From: Aneurinibacillus aneurinilyticus ATCC 12856
GTDB taxonomy: Bacteria > Bacillota > Bacilli > Aneurinibacillales > Aneurinibacillaceae
Length of the DNA: 59,967 nt
NCBI RefSeq assembly: GCF_000466385.1
Contig: NZ_KE952804.1
Location: forward strand, 1-59,967
Direction: 5' to 3'
Position numbers and translations under genes: made by a program. The notes under the pieces are model-generated. The model was given only the letters and a program-made list of their open reading frames with translations, ran no database searches and had not been told where the DNA came from. Position 1 is the first letter of the stretch. Each line of letters opens with the position of its first letter. Shown here one piece after another: positions 52,932-59,967 of this stretch.

Positions 52932-54200
52932 GTGATACACATTGTAAACGAACAAAAGACCGAGCGTGCCATATTAGTCGGTTATTATAAAAAAAGTGAG
53001 AATCAGCGTCAATTCGAACTTTCGATGGAGGAGTTGGCCGAGCTTACACGTACCGCAGAGGCGGAAGTCGTTGCTACGCTGACCCAAGGGCGTGATCAGG
53101 CCGACTCCCGCCTGTATGTTGGCAAAGGCAAGGTGGAGGAAATTAATGCATTGGTTCAGGAACTGGAGGCGGATCTTGTTATTTTTAATGATGAGCTGAC
53201 GCCGATGCAGATCCGTAACCTGGAGCATGTTATCGAGTGCAAGGTTATTGACAGAACACAGCTTATTCTTGATATCTTTGCACAGCGTGCCCGTTCGCGA
53301 GAAGGTAAGTGGCAAGTAGAACTTGCCCAGCTACAGTACCGCTTGCCCCGTCTGACAGGAAAAGGAGCTGAACTATCCCGGCTCGGTGCAGGAATCGGTA
53401 CGCGGGGACCGGGGGAAACGAAGCTAGAAACAGACCGTCGACACATTCGTCGTCGCATTGGTGAAATCGAGGGCCATCTGGCTGAGGTGAAGCGGCATCG
53501 CCAATTGTATCGTGAGCGTCGCAAGAAAAACGCCGTATTTCAGGTAGCGATTGTAGGCTATACGAATGCGGGCAAGTCGACCATTCTTAATCGCCTGACT
53601 GGTGCGGGTATTCTTGAAGAAAACAAATTGTTCGCTACGCTGGATCCCACCTCGCGTCGTGTGAATTTGCCAGGCGGTGAAGAAATTATTGTTACAGATA
53701 CCGTTGGCTTTATCCAGCATCTTCCGCACCAGCTTGTTGCTGCATTTCGTTCTACGCTGGAAGAGGCGGCGGAAGCGGATTTAATTCTGCAAGTGATTGA
53801 TGCTTCCCATCCTGATTACCAGATTCATATGGAAGTAGTCGATGAGGTTCTGACTGAGCTTGGAGCCGGTTCCATTCCTCGCCTAACTGTATTCAATAAG
53901 ATGGACAAGGTAGAAGAACGGCCTATTTCCACGGTGTCAGGTGAAGTGTTATATCTTTGTGCCTACGCAGAAGCAGATATGCAGCGTCTGCTGGAGGCTG
54001 TCGAAGCGCATATCGAAAGCCAGTACAGTCGATATATATTGAGGTTACCGACGGTACGCGGCGATTTGTATGCCCTTGTGCGCCGGAATTTGCATGTACT
54101 GCGCGAAGAGGTTGACGAGGATGGTACGCACTACGAACTGGAGGTAAAGGGAAAGGATATTGGACAGATTTCTCCTGAGCTTGTTACATTCCTTTCGTGA
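52932..54200 (+). CDS. hflX: HflX GTPase, ribosome-associated
   Basis: 422 residues. The N-terminal HflX domain has [16 protein letters not shown] near 55; the linker [18 protein letters not shown] near 160 is the family hallmark. The G domain has G1 GYTNAGKST near 207, G3 [10 protein letters not shown] near 256 and G4 NKMD near 320. It splits stalled or hibernating 70S ribosomes. GTG 52932 follows AAGGAGG. Start of the conserved Bacillales block hflX-ynbB-glnR-glnA. Confidence 0.95.
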   Translation: MIHIVNEQKTERAILVGYYKKSENQRQFELSMEELAELTRTAEAEVVATLTQGRDQADSRLYVGKGKVEEINALVQELEADLVIFNDELTPMQIRNLEHVIECKVIDRTQLILDIFAQRARSREGKWQVELAQLQYRLPRLTGKGAELSRLGAGIGTRGPGETKLETDRRHIRRRIGEIEGHLAEVKRHRQLYRERRKKNAVFQVAIVGYTNAGKSTILNRLTGAGILEENKLFATLDPTSRRVNLPGGEEIIVTDTVGFIQHLPHQLVAAFRSTLEEAAEADLILQVIDASHPDYQIHMEVVDEVLTELGAGSIPRLTVFNKMDKVEERPISTVSGEVLYLCAYAEADMQRLLEAVEAHIESQYSRYILRLPTVRGDLYALVRRNLHVLREEVDEDGTHYELEVKGKDIGQISPELVTFLS

Positions 54201-54364
54201 GTTTATCTTATTTAGAGCCTCGATTTTTATAAGGTGACAGGTATAATAGAAGGTATGGCGTCCTGTCTGCGGGGCGCTTCCTCTTCTTCATCTTCATTCC
54301 TGCCTCGCACAGTCCCATATATATTCAATCAGTAAATGCAATTTACATGGAAAGGGTAGATAGA

Positions 54365-55633
54365 GTGTTTTCATATTTAAAGCATGGAGAGAAATTGGCA
54401 CCATATGTAGAGCAAGTAGAAGCGGACATTGGACCGCGTCTGCGTGAAATTGAAAAAATGGCTGATTATAATCAATTTAAAGTATTACGTGCTTTTCAAA
54501 AGCATCAGGTGAGTGATTTTCATTTTGCGCCATCAACCGGCTATGGATATGACGATATGGGCCGGGAAACGCTGGAAAAGGTGTATGCGGAAGTATTCGG
54601 CGGAGAAGCGGCGCTGGTGCGTACGCATATTTTGAGCGGTACACATGCGATTGCTATCGCATTGTTTGGTATGTTGCGACCGGGAGACGAGCTGTTGTAC
54701 ATTACCGGTGCACCGTACGATACGCTCGAGGAAATCGTGGGGGCGCGCGGGCATGGCAAGGGGTCGCTTAAAGAGTTCGGTGTGGGCTATACGGCTGTAC
54801 CGTTGAATCCACAAGGTGATATTGATAAAGAGGCAATCGCCCGGGCCATACATAAGAATACGAAGGTCATCGGCATCCAGCGCTCGCGCGGCTATGCTGA
54901 TCGCCCTTCCTTTACTATTGCCAAAATCGAAGAAATGATTGCGTTCGTGAAAGGCATTCGTTCGGATATTATCGTATTCGTGGACAATTGCTATGGTGAG
55001 TTTACTGAGGAGAGGGAACCGCTGCAAGCCGGCGCTGATATTATAGCTGGCTCGCTTATCAAAAATCCGGGAGGCGGCCTGGCGAAAAGTGGCGGCTATG
55101 TTGCGGGCCGTGCGGATCTGGTGGAGATGGCATCCTATCGTATGACAGCTCCGGGGTTAGGTGCGGAAATCGGGTCAACCCAGTACGGTACACTAGAAAC
55201 GTTCCAGGGATTTTTCCTTGCTCCGCATGTAGTAGGAGAAGCATTGAAAGGTGCTGTGTTTACTGCCGGTCTTCTGGAAAAGCTTGGCTTCAAGACGAAT
55301 CCGCGGTGGGACGCGCCACGTACCGATTTAATTCAATCCGTTGAATTCGGAACGCCTGAAGGTCTGGTGACATTCTGTCAGGGGATTCAGAAGGCATCTC
55401 CTGTCGATTCGCATGTCGTACCGCAGCCGGGTGATATGCCGGGCTATGCGGATCCTGTAATTATGGCTGCTGGTACCTTTATTCAAGGAGCAAGCATTGA
55501 ATTGTCTGCAGACGGCCCGCTTCGCCCGCCCTATCTTGGATTTGTGCAGGGAGGACTTACTGCTTCACATGTAAAAGTTGGTATATTGACTGCGTTAAAT
55601 GACATGGTAGAAAAACATTTGTTAAAAATCTAA
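54365..55633 (+). CDS. ynbB: YnbB-like PLP-dependent Cys/Met lyase-family protein
   Basis: About 422 residues of the family annotated as aluminium resistance or methionine gamma-lyase-like (fold type I PLP). VRTHILSGTHAIAIALFG near 86 contacts PLP phosphate; GSLIKNPGGGLAKSGGYVAG near 228-247 holds the PLP lysine. Activity is unproven in bacilli. GTG 54365 is preferred since GGAAAGGG lies eight bases upstream; ATG 54347 has no site. Confidence 0.82.
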   Translation: MFSYLKHGEKLAPYVEQVEADIGPRLREIEKMADYNQFKVLRAFQKHQVSDFHFAPSTGYGYDDMGRETLEKVYAEVFGGEAALVRTHILSGTHAIAIALFGMLRPGDELLYITGAPYDTLEEIVGARGHGKGSLKEFGVGYTAVPLNPQGDIDKEAIARAIHKNTKVIGIQRSRGYADRPSFTIAKIEEMIAFVKGIRSDIIVFVDNCYGEFTEEREPLQAGADIIAGSLIKNPGGGLAKSGGYVAGRADLVEMASYRMTAPGLGAEIGSTQYGTLETFQGFFLAPHVVGEALKGAVFTAGLLEKLGFKTNPRWDAPRTDLIQSVEFGTPEGLVTFCQGIQKASPVDSHVVPQPGDMPGYADPVIMAAGTFIQGASIELSADGPLRPPYLGFVQGGLTASHVKVGILTALNDMVEKHLLKI

Positions 55634-55651
55634 AAAAATCAAAAAAATACA

Positions 55652-55701
55652 TGTAAAGTTAGCTGACATGTATTGACGAGGAAAGCTGACACGTGTAGAA
55701 T
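55652..55701 (+). promoter_or_regulatory. GlnR operator and promoter of glnRA
   Basis: TGTAAAGTTAGCTGACA (55652-55668) matches the GlnR/TnrA consensus TGTNA-N7-TNACA exactly. The promoter follows: -35 TTGACG (55673-55678), 17-bp spacer, -10 TAGAAT (55696-55701). A second half site GCTGACA sits in the spacer, so repression by GlnR is expected. Confidence 0.9.
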
Positions 55702-55746
55702 GAAACCAAGGAAGCAAGGAGATTCACCGGTAAAAGGAGATACGGT

Positions 55747-56151
55747 ATGAAAGATGAAATTCGCCGCAATATGGCCCTTTTTCCGATAGGAATTGTTATG
55801 CAGCTGACAGAATTAACTGCGCGTCAAGTCCGTTATTACGAACAGCAGGGGTTAATTGCTCCGGCGCGTACGAAAGGCAATCAGCGCCTGTTTTCCTTCA
55901 ATGATGTAGATCGCCTGCTGGAGATTAAGGCGTTGCTTGAAAAAGGGCTCAATATCGCTGGTATCAAGCAAGTGCTCGCGATGAAGCAAGAAGGCAAACA
56001 TGATAGTAATGTGCTTGATGAGAAAGTTGAACAAAAGCGCAAGGAATTGACCGACCGTGAACTGCGCGACATGCTAAAGCAACAGATGTTCACGAGCCGT
56101 CCGGGACAAACGTTGCTTAATCGGGGGGAGCTTTCCCGCTTCTTCCATTAA
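55747..56151 (+). CDS. glnR: GlnR, MerR-family nitrogen repressor
   Basis: 134 residues. The winged HTH is MQLTELTARQVRYYEQQGLI near 19-38; dimer helix follows; the C-terminal tail (LLNRGELSRFFH) is the part through which feedback-inhibited glutamine synthetase activates DNA binding. AAAGGAG precedes the ATG. It is followed by glnA after 64 bp and represses its own operon under nitrogen excess. Confidence 0.96.
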   Translation: MKDEIRRNMALFPIGIVMQLTELTARQVRYYEQQGLIAPARTKGNQRLFSFNDVDRLLEIKALLEKGLNIAGIKQVLAMKQEGKHDSNVLDEKVEQKRKELTDRELRDMLKQQMFTSRPGQTLLNRGELSRFFH

Positions 56152-56215
56152 TAACTTATAAAAATATACAGGGAGTCTCCTTGCTAAGGAGAGAATTTAA
56201 GGAGGTAGTTTGGAG

Positions 56216-57550
56216 ATGGCAGCAAAGTATACGAAAGAAGACATTTATCGTCTGGTAAAAGAAGAGAACGTAAAATACATCCGCCTGCAGTTCACAGATC
56301 TGCTCGGAACGATTAAAAACGTAGAAATTCCAGTCAGCCAGCTTGAAAAAGCGCTCGACAACAAAATGATGTTCGACGGCTCTTCCATCGAAGGCTTTGT
56401 ACGTATCGAAGAATCTGATATGTATCTGTATCCGGACGTTGACACATTCGTTATCTTCCCTTGGACGACAGAGGGAGGCAAGGTTGCCCGCTTTATCTGT
56501 GACATATATACTCCAGATGGCCGGCCTTTTATGGGAGATCCCCGTCAAATTCTGAAGTTTGCACTGAAAGATATGGAAAGTCTCGGATTCAATGCCTTCA
56601 ACATCGGACCGGAACCTGAATTTTTCCTGTTCAAGCTTGATGAGAAAGGGCAGCCGACCAATGAATTAAATGACCAAGGTGGATATTTTGATTTTGCGCC
56701 TCTGGATCTCGGTGAGAACTGCCGCCGTGATATTGTGCTGACGCTTGAGCAAATGGGCTTCCAAATTGAAGCGTCCCACCATGAAGTGGCACCAGGCCAG
56801 CATGAGATCGACTTCAAATATGCGAGTGCGGTAGAAGCAGCTGACCAAATCCAAACATTCAAACTTGTTGTTAAAACAATTGCACGTAAACACGGTCTGC
56901 ATGCGACCTTTATGCCGAAACCGCTGTTCGGCATTAACGGATCAGGTATGCATTGCAACATGTCCTTGTTCTCTGACGGCAAGAATGTATTCGAAGATCC
57001 TTCCACAGAGCTTGGTTTAAGCGAGACGGCCATGCATTTCCTTGCAGGTATCGTGAAAAATGCACGTGGCTTTGCTGCCATCACCAACCCAACTGTAAAC
57101 TCTTACAAGCGTCTAGTTCCAGGTTATGAAGCACCTTGTTATGTGGCATGGTCGGCGCAAAACCGCAGTCCGCTCATTCGTATTCCGGCTTCTCGTGGTA
57201 TGAGCACCCGTATCGAAGTGCGCAACCCGGATCCGGCAGCGAATCCATATCTGGCACTGGCAGTTCTGCTGGCTGCAGGCCTTGATGGTGTGAAAAACAA
57301 ACTACAGGCTCCGGCCGCAGTGGACCGCAATATTTATGTGATGAATGAAGCAGAGCGTAAAGAAGCGGGTATTGACAGTCTTCCTGCGACATTAAAAGAA
57401 GCGATTGAAGATTTGAAAGCAAATGAAGTTATTTGCAGTGCACTGGGTGAGCACGCGCTGGAGCACTTCGTAGAGGCAAAAGAAATCGAGTGGGATATGT
57501 TCCGCACAACGGTTCATTCGTGGGAGCGCGAACAATATATGAACTACTAA
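56216..57550 (+). CDS. glnA: Glutamine synthetase type I-alpha
   Basis: 444 residues, close to B. subtilis GlnA throughout. [10 protein letters not shown] near 60 (Arg-62-type regulatory region VRIEES follows), GPEPEFFLF near 128, [15 protein letters not shown] near 187, NGSGMHCN near 242 and [13 protein letters not shown] near 315 form the active site. The short I-alpha form lacks the adenylylation Tyr segment and is regulated by feedback and GlnR. ATG 56216 follows AAGGAGG (ten bases); TTG 56210 is the alternative. Confidence 0.97.
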   Translation: MAAKYTKEDIYRLVKEENVKYIRLQFTDLLGTIKNVEIPVSQLEKALDNKMMFDGSSIEGFVRIEESDMYLYPDVDTFVIFPWTTEGGKVARFICDIYTPDGRPFMGDPRQILKFALKDMESLGFNAFNIGPEPEFFLFKLDEKGQPTNELNDQGGYFDFAPLDLGENCRRDIVLTLEQMGFQIEASHHEVAPGQHEIDFKYASAVEAADQIQTFKLVVKTIARKHGLHATFMPKPLFGINGSGMHCNMSLFSDGKNVFEDPSTELGLSETAMHFLAGIVKNARGFAAITNPTVNSYKRLVPGYEAPCYVAWSAQNRSPLIRIPASRGMSTRIEVRNPDPAANPYLALAVLLAAGLDGVKNKLQAPAAVDRNIYVMNEAERKEAGIDSLPATLKEAIEDLKANEVICSALGEHALEHFVEAKEIEWDMFRTTVHSWEREQYMNY

Positions 57551-57600
57551 TTTGTTACTGAAAGCATAGCGGCAAGGTTATGCTTGAAATTTAAGAAGCG

Positions 57601-57636
57601 AGGGTGTCCCAAAAGTAACTTTGGGGCACCCTTTTT
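57601..57636 (+). terminator. Terminator of glnA, also left end of a transposon remnant
   Basis: AGGGTGTCCCAAA/TTTGGGGCACCCT stem with a six-base loop, then TTTT. The sequence GGGTGTCCCAAAAGT is also typical of the terminal repeat of IS1182-type elements, and a transposase fragment follows. Confidence 0.7.
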
Positions 57637-57719
57637 CACGTAAAAAAGAAGAAAATCGCTCTTTTTGATATAATGAAGTCACCACAACAAACAAAATATC
57701 AGAAAGGAACGATTTTCTT

Positions 57720-57947
57720 ATGTACACTCATTATACCACAGAAGGAAAACGAAAATACAGCCAACGAAAAATCGATGTGGAACCTGTATTTGGTCAAATC
57801 AAACACAATCGCCAGTTCCATCGATTTTCATTAAGAGGCCTATCCAAAAATACGGTGGAATGGGGTCTTATTTGTGCTGCCCATAACCTCATAAAATGGA
57901 CCCTAAAATTAAATCAACGATCAAAAGAACCACAAATACGGAGATAA
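57720..57947 (+). pseudogene. Transposase fragment, IS1182-like
   Basis: 75 codons. The authentic start region (CAGAAAGGAACGATTTTCTT before the ATG) is joined to the C-terminal transposase end RKIDVEPVFGQIKHNRQFHR and GLSKNTVEWGLICAAHNLIKW. The E of VEPVFG is the last catalytic residue; the first two acidic residues are gone. Not functional. Confidence 0.85.
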
Positions 57948-58111
57948 ATAGAAAGAAAATCGAGGATAAGCAACCTCTAAAATCCATATTCAGGTAAAAA
58001 AAGAAGGGCTGGCTCGAAAAAATTGTTTTTCAACGACCTTTTGAACCTTAACTTGATGGCTATGGAGACAGCCTCTTGTTTTTACTAAACACCCGGTAAT
58101 TGAATACCACG

Positions 58112-59362
58112 CTATTCTTTAAAGGCACTTCCTGAGAAATTGACTTTCTTTGATACAAAGAAATATACAAATACATAAACAAATAAACTTCCAATTACAA
58201 GATAGTATATTTTAGCAGTAGAAGTAAGAATGAACATAGCGAAATATAGAACAAATAATTGTGCATATAATATAACCAAGACAAACTTTAAGAAAGAATC
58301 ATTTATCTGAGATTTAGAAATAGGGTAAAGTAATGCACTTTGTTTAATTTCATGTTGTAAAGGAATTACTTGAAATCCAGTCATAAATAAAATTAGGATA
58401 TTAAAAATCCAGCCACTTGTTGGTATAGCATAATTAACAAATATGCCAATTAAAGTTAGTCTTAAATAAAGGTAAAAGTAATCATTATACCTTACAAACA
58501 AGTGTGAGTATAAATATAAGAATGTGTTGCTTTGGCTATATGGGATACACCTTTTCAGAATCATAGTGAGCAAACGTCTATTCCGAGAAGAACGTTTAAG
58601 ATTAGGAACATCCATGAAAATATTAATAAATTTGAAGTTCCTTAATAAGGCACTTTCTTCTTCAACTATTAGCCACTGCCAATTCAGATTTCTTTTTTTT
58701 CCAATAAAATAAATTAAAAAGACCAAATTTACACTCATTAAAACAAGCTCAAAAATCCAGTCATTTTTAAACAAAAAATAACACATTAAATATATCGAAA
58801 AAAACCTATTTAACCTGTGTAACACAAATTGTACATGGTTCTCTAACCATTGTTCAGTCCACTTCATTAAAATGTTATAAGAAACAATCCCCACTATTAA
58901 AAAGAAGATTGGAAAATTTATATTAGTTGTGTGTAAATATAGGGATAATAAAATGGTAATTAAACTAAGCAATTTAATAACATCAATAACAAAACTATAT
59001 GCTAGTGATTTAATAAAATACGACTTTAATTCCCATTCTAATGGCAACAAAAATATTATATCCGCCCTTTTAATAAATGTACGAACTTTTGTCTGTATTA
59101 AAATGAAGGTTACAAATAGTGATAAGATTGCTTCAACAGATATTTGAGGAGGTATCCACTGAAGAAATAAATTAAAATAATAAATAAAGATACTACTAAT
59201 GACCAGAAAAAAATAAACAACATTCGCACCAATTATTGAATAGTACCTGAACATTTTTCTATAAAATTCCTGAACCCTTAAACCCCATAATGTTTTTATA
59301 TCCATTAATACACCCATACTTTTATTGAATAATATCCTAATGGCACTATATGTGTAATTCAT
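58112..59362 (-). CDS. EcsB-like ABC transporter permease
   Basis: Up to 416 residues with about nine membrane segments. The motif IFMDVPNLKRSSRNRRLL near 240 and the general layout fit the EcsB family, permease of the Ecs exporter linked to protein secretion and processing. No EcsA-type ATPase is in the window. The gene is much richer in A+T than its neighbours and sits between two transposase remnants, suggesting transfer. The start is unsure: ATG 59362 has no ribosome binding site; ATG 59317 or 59305 may be used. Confidence 0.65.
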   Translation of the reverse strand: MNYTYSAIRILFNKSMGVLMDIKTLWGLRVQEFYRKMFRYYSIIGANVVYFFLVISSIFIYYFNLFLQWIPPQISVEAILSLFVTFILIQTKVRTFIKRADIIFLLPLEWELKSYFIKSLAYSFVIDVIKLLSLITILLSLYLHTTNINFPIFFLIVGIVSYNILMKWTEQWLENHVQFVLHRLNRFFSIYLMCYFLFKNDWIFELVLMSVNLVFLIYFIGKKRNLNWQWLIVEEESALLRNFKFINIFMDVPNLKRSSRNRRLLTMILKRCIPYSQSNTFLYLYSHLFVRYNDYFYLYLRLTLIGIFVNYAIPTSGWIFNILILFMTGFQVIPLQHEIKQSALLYPISKSQINDSFLKFVLVILYAQLFVLYFAMFILTSTAKIYYLVIGSLFVYVFVYFFVSKKVNFSGSAFKE

Positions 59363-59418
59363 TTAGCTATTTTTCATTGTTGTACAATTGGGCAATTAGT
59401 ATCAAGTCCACGTTGTAG

Positions 59419-59463
59419 TCAAAAAATACATTCCACCGATACTCCTAACAGAAGACGTTTCAT
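59419..59463 (-). CDS. Mini-ORF upstream of the EcsB-like gene
   Basis: GGAGGAGTTATA followed by ATG starts the 14-codon frame MKRLLLGVSVECIF-stop (TGA). The same frame continues after the TGA as LQRGLDTNCPIVQQ to a second TGA at 59374, 11 bp before the EcsB-like ATG. The ribosome binding site is excellent; whether it is a leader peptide, a small secreted peptide or decay is open. Confidence 0.35.
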   Translation of the reverse strand: MKRLLLGVSVECIF

Positions 59464-59629
59464 TATAACTCCTCCATAAATGAATCAATATTTTTTATCA
59501 TGTGAATCAATTTCATAAATCTGGGGCCAGTAGCCACAAGGGTTTCTAAGCATGGAAAAAGGAGTACCTCCCTAAATCTCGAATAAGTTAAGCACGACCA
59601 AAACTTTAGAGATAGGATGGTGACTCCCT

Positions 59630-59967
59630 ATGTCCATTATACGACAAGGAAGCTTGTTTGACATTCAAGATTTATACGATTTAGAACCTACCCATCGCTT
59701 TGAAGCGATTTTTTCTACTTTATACCTGGAACCTTTGCTTGTAGAGCTCTCCAAAAAACGAGGCGCGGAATGCCTACTAAGCTTAACTACACAGCCATAA
59801 TCTATTCCTTGGTCGCCCGGGTCGTGGAGCGAATTCCTACTATCAAAGACTTGCGAAAACGATTAAAACATGATTTTATCTTTCGTTTGGACTGTGGATT
59901 TCTTTTCTCTGATTCCCTTCCTTCGGAAGCTTCTTTTTCACGTTTGGTGACAAAATTAGGGACATGC
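59630..59967 (+). pseudogene. Frameshifted transposase, cut by the window end
   Basis: ATG 59630 (GGATGGTGA upstream) reads SIIRQGSLFDIQDLYDLEPT and FEAIFSTLYLEPLLVELSKK, then hits TAA at 59798. A frame shifted by one base from about 59765 continues MPTKLNYTAIIYSLVARVVE and DLRKRLKHDFIFRLDCGFLF to the window end: the N-terminal domain (DUF772-type) of a DDE transposase. The element probably begins near 59520 (CTGGGGCCAGTAGCC). Confidence 0.75.

Larger units (their letters stand above)
57601..58080 (+). mobile_element. Internally deleted IS element
   Basis: Left end GAGGGTGTCCC (about 57600) and a possible right end whose complement AGAGGCTGTCTC lies at about 58064-58075 bracket a 75-codon transposase remnant. 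About 480 bp remain of what should be 1.5 kb or more; the right boundary is uncertain. Confidence 0.5.

Noticed and set aside
1-59967. tRNA, rRNA or CRISPR array
   Set aside because: No tRNA-like cloverleaf, conserved rRNA sequence or regularly spaced repeats were noticed by reading.

Overview
The window comes from a low-to-mid GC Gram-positive bacterium of the Bacillales. The evidence is the block hflX-ynbB-glnR-glnA with a GlnR operator, a CIRCE element, a SAM-I (S-box) riboswitch, a probable MntR box before an mntABCD-type operon, a yvgK-modABC locus, cheV, coaA and yneQ-like genes, and strong AAGGAGG ribosome binding sites with frequent TTG/GTG starts. The genus cannot be fixed from sequence reading alone; a Paenibacillaceae relative such as Aneurinibacillus or Brevibacillus is only a guess.

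Region 1 (1-16060) is the most distinctive. A molybdenum hydroxylase operon (coxG-, coxS-, coxL-, coxM-, coxD-, coxE-, xdhC- and mocA-like genes) is followed by a split biotin-dependent carboxylase (pxpB, pxpC, biotin carrier protein, biotin carboxylase), a sigma-54 activator with CBS, PAS, AAA+ and Fis-type HTH domains, and a second pxpB-pxpC pair. Textbook GG-N10-GC sigma-54 promoters lie before the hydroxylase operon (128-145) and before the carboxylase operon (8347-8364). A tandem pair of TTTTCAATTATGAAAA-like palindromes lies upstream of each of these promoters and again just before the activator gene. This ties the locus into one regulon. The large subunit has AYRGAGK rather than the AYRCSFR of true CO dehydrogenase, so it is an aldehyde- or heterocycle-hydroxylase-type enzyme of unknown substrate. 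There is no pxpA, no allophanate hydrolase and no acyl-CoA carboxyltransferase. I infer an uncharacterised catabolic pathway in which a hydroxylated or oxo product is then N-carboxylated with ATP.

Region 2 (16072-22928) holds coaA, a yfmJ-type oxidoreductase, an O-antigen-ligase-like membrane protein, a diacylglycerol-glucosyltransferase-like enzyme and an AT-rich htpG behind a perfect CIRCE operator. Region 3 (23151-33190) holds the molybdate regulator and modABC around a perfect 48-bp palindrome, small membrane proteins, an AraC regulator with an internal translation start, a DUF2935-like protein and a manganese ABC transporter.

Region 4 (33383-46441) holds branched-chain aminotransferase, a membrane diguanylate cyclase, a SAM-I riboswitch before an orphan small protein, DinB-like and WYL proteins, an FtsW/SpoVE-family protein, an SDR-alpha/beta-hydrolase fusion with a TetR repressor sharing its operator, a zinc ribbon protein, cold-shock protein, OsmC-like protein, KtrA/C, NupC and a YtkA-like lipoprotein. 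Region 5 (46730-57550) holds a LysP-like permease, an XRE/membrane-protein pair, a decayed permease, cheV with a 52-codon gene, a HAD-phosphatase remnant, a SIMPL protein, and the hflX-ynbB-glnR-glnA block.

Region 6 (57601-59967) is an AT-rich scar: an internally deleted transposase, an EcsB-like permease without its ATPase, a mini-ORF, and a frameshifted transposase running off the window. No rRNA, tRNA or CRISPR array was seen.
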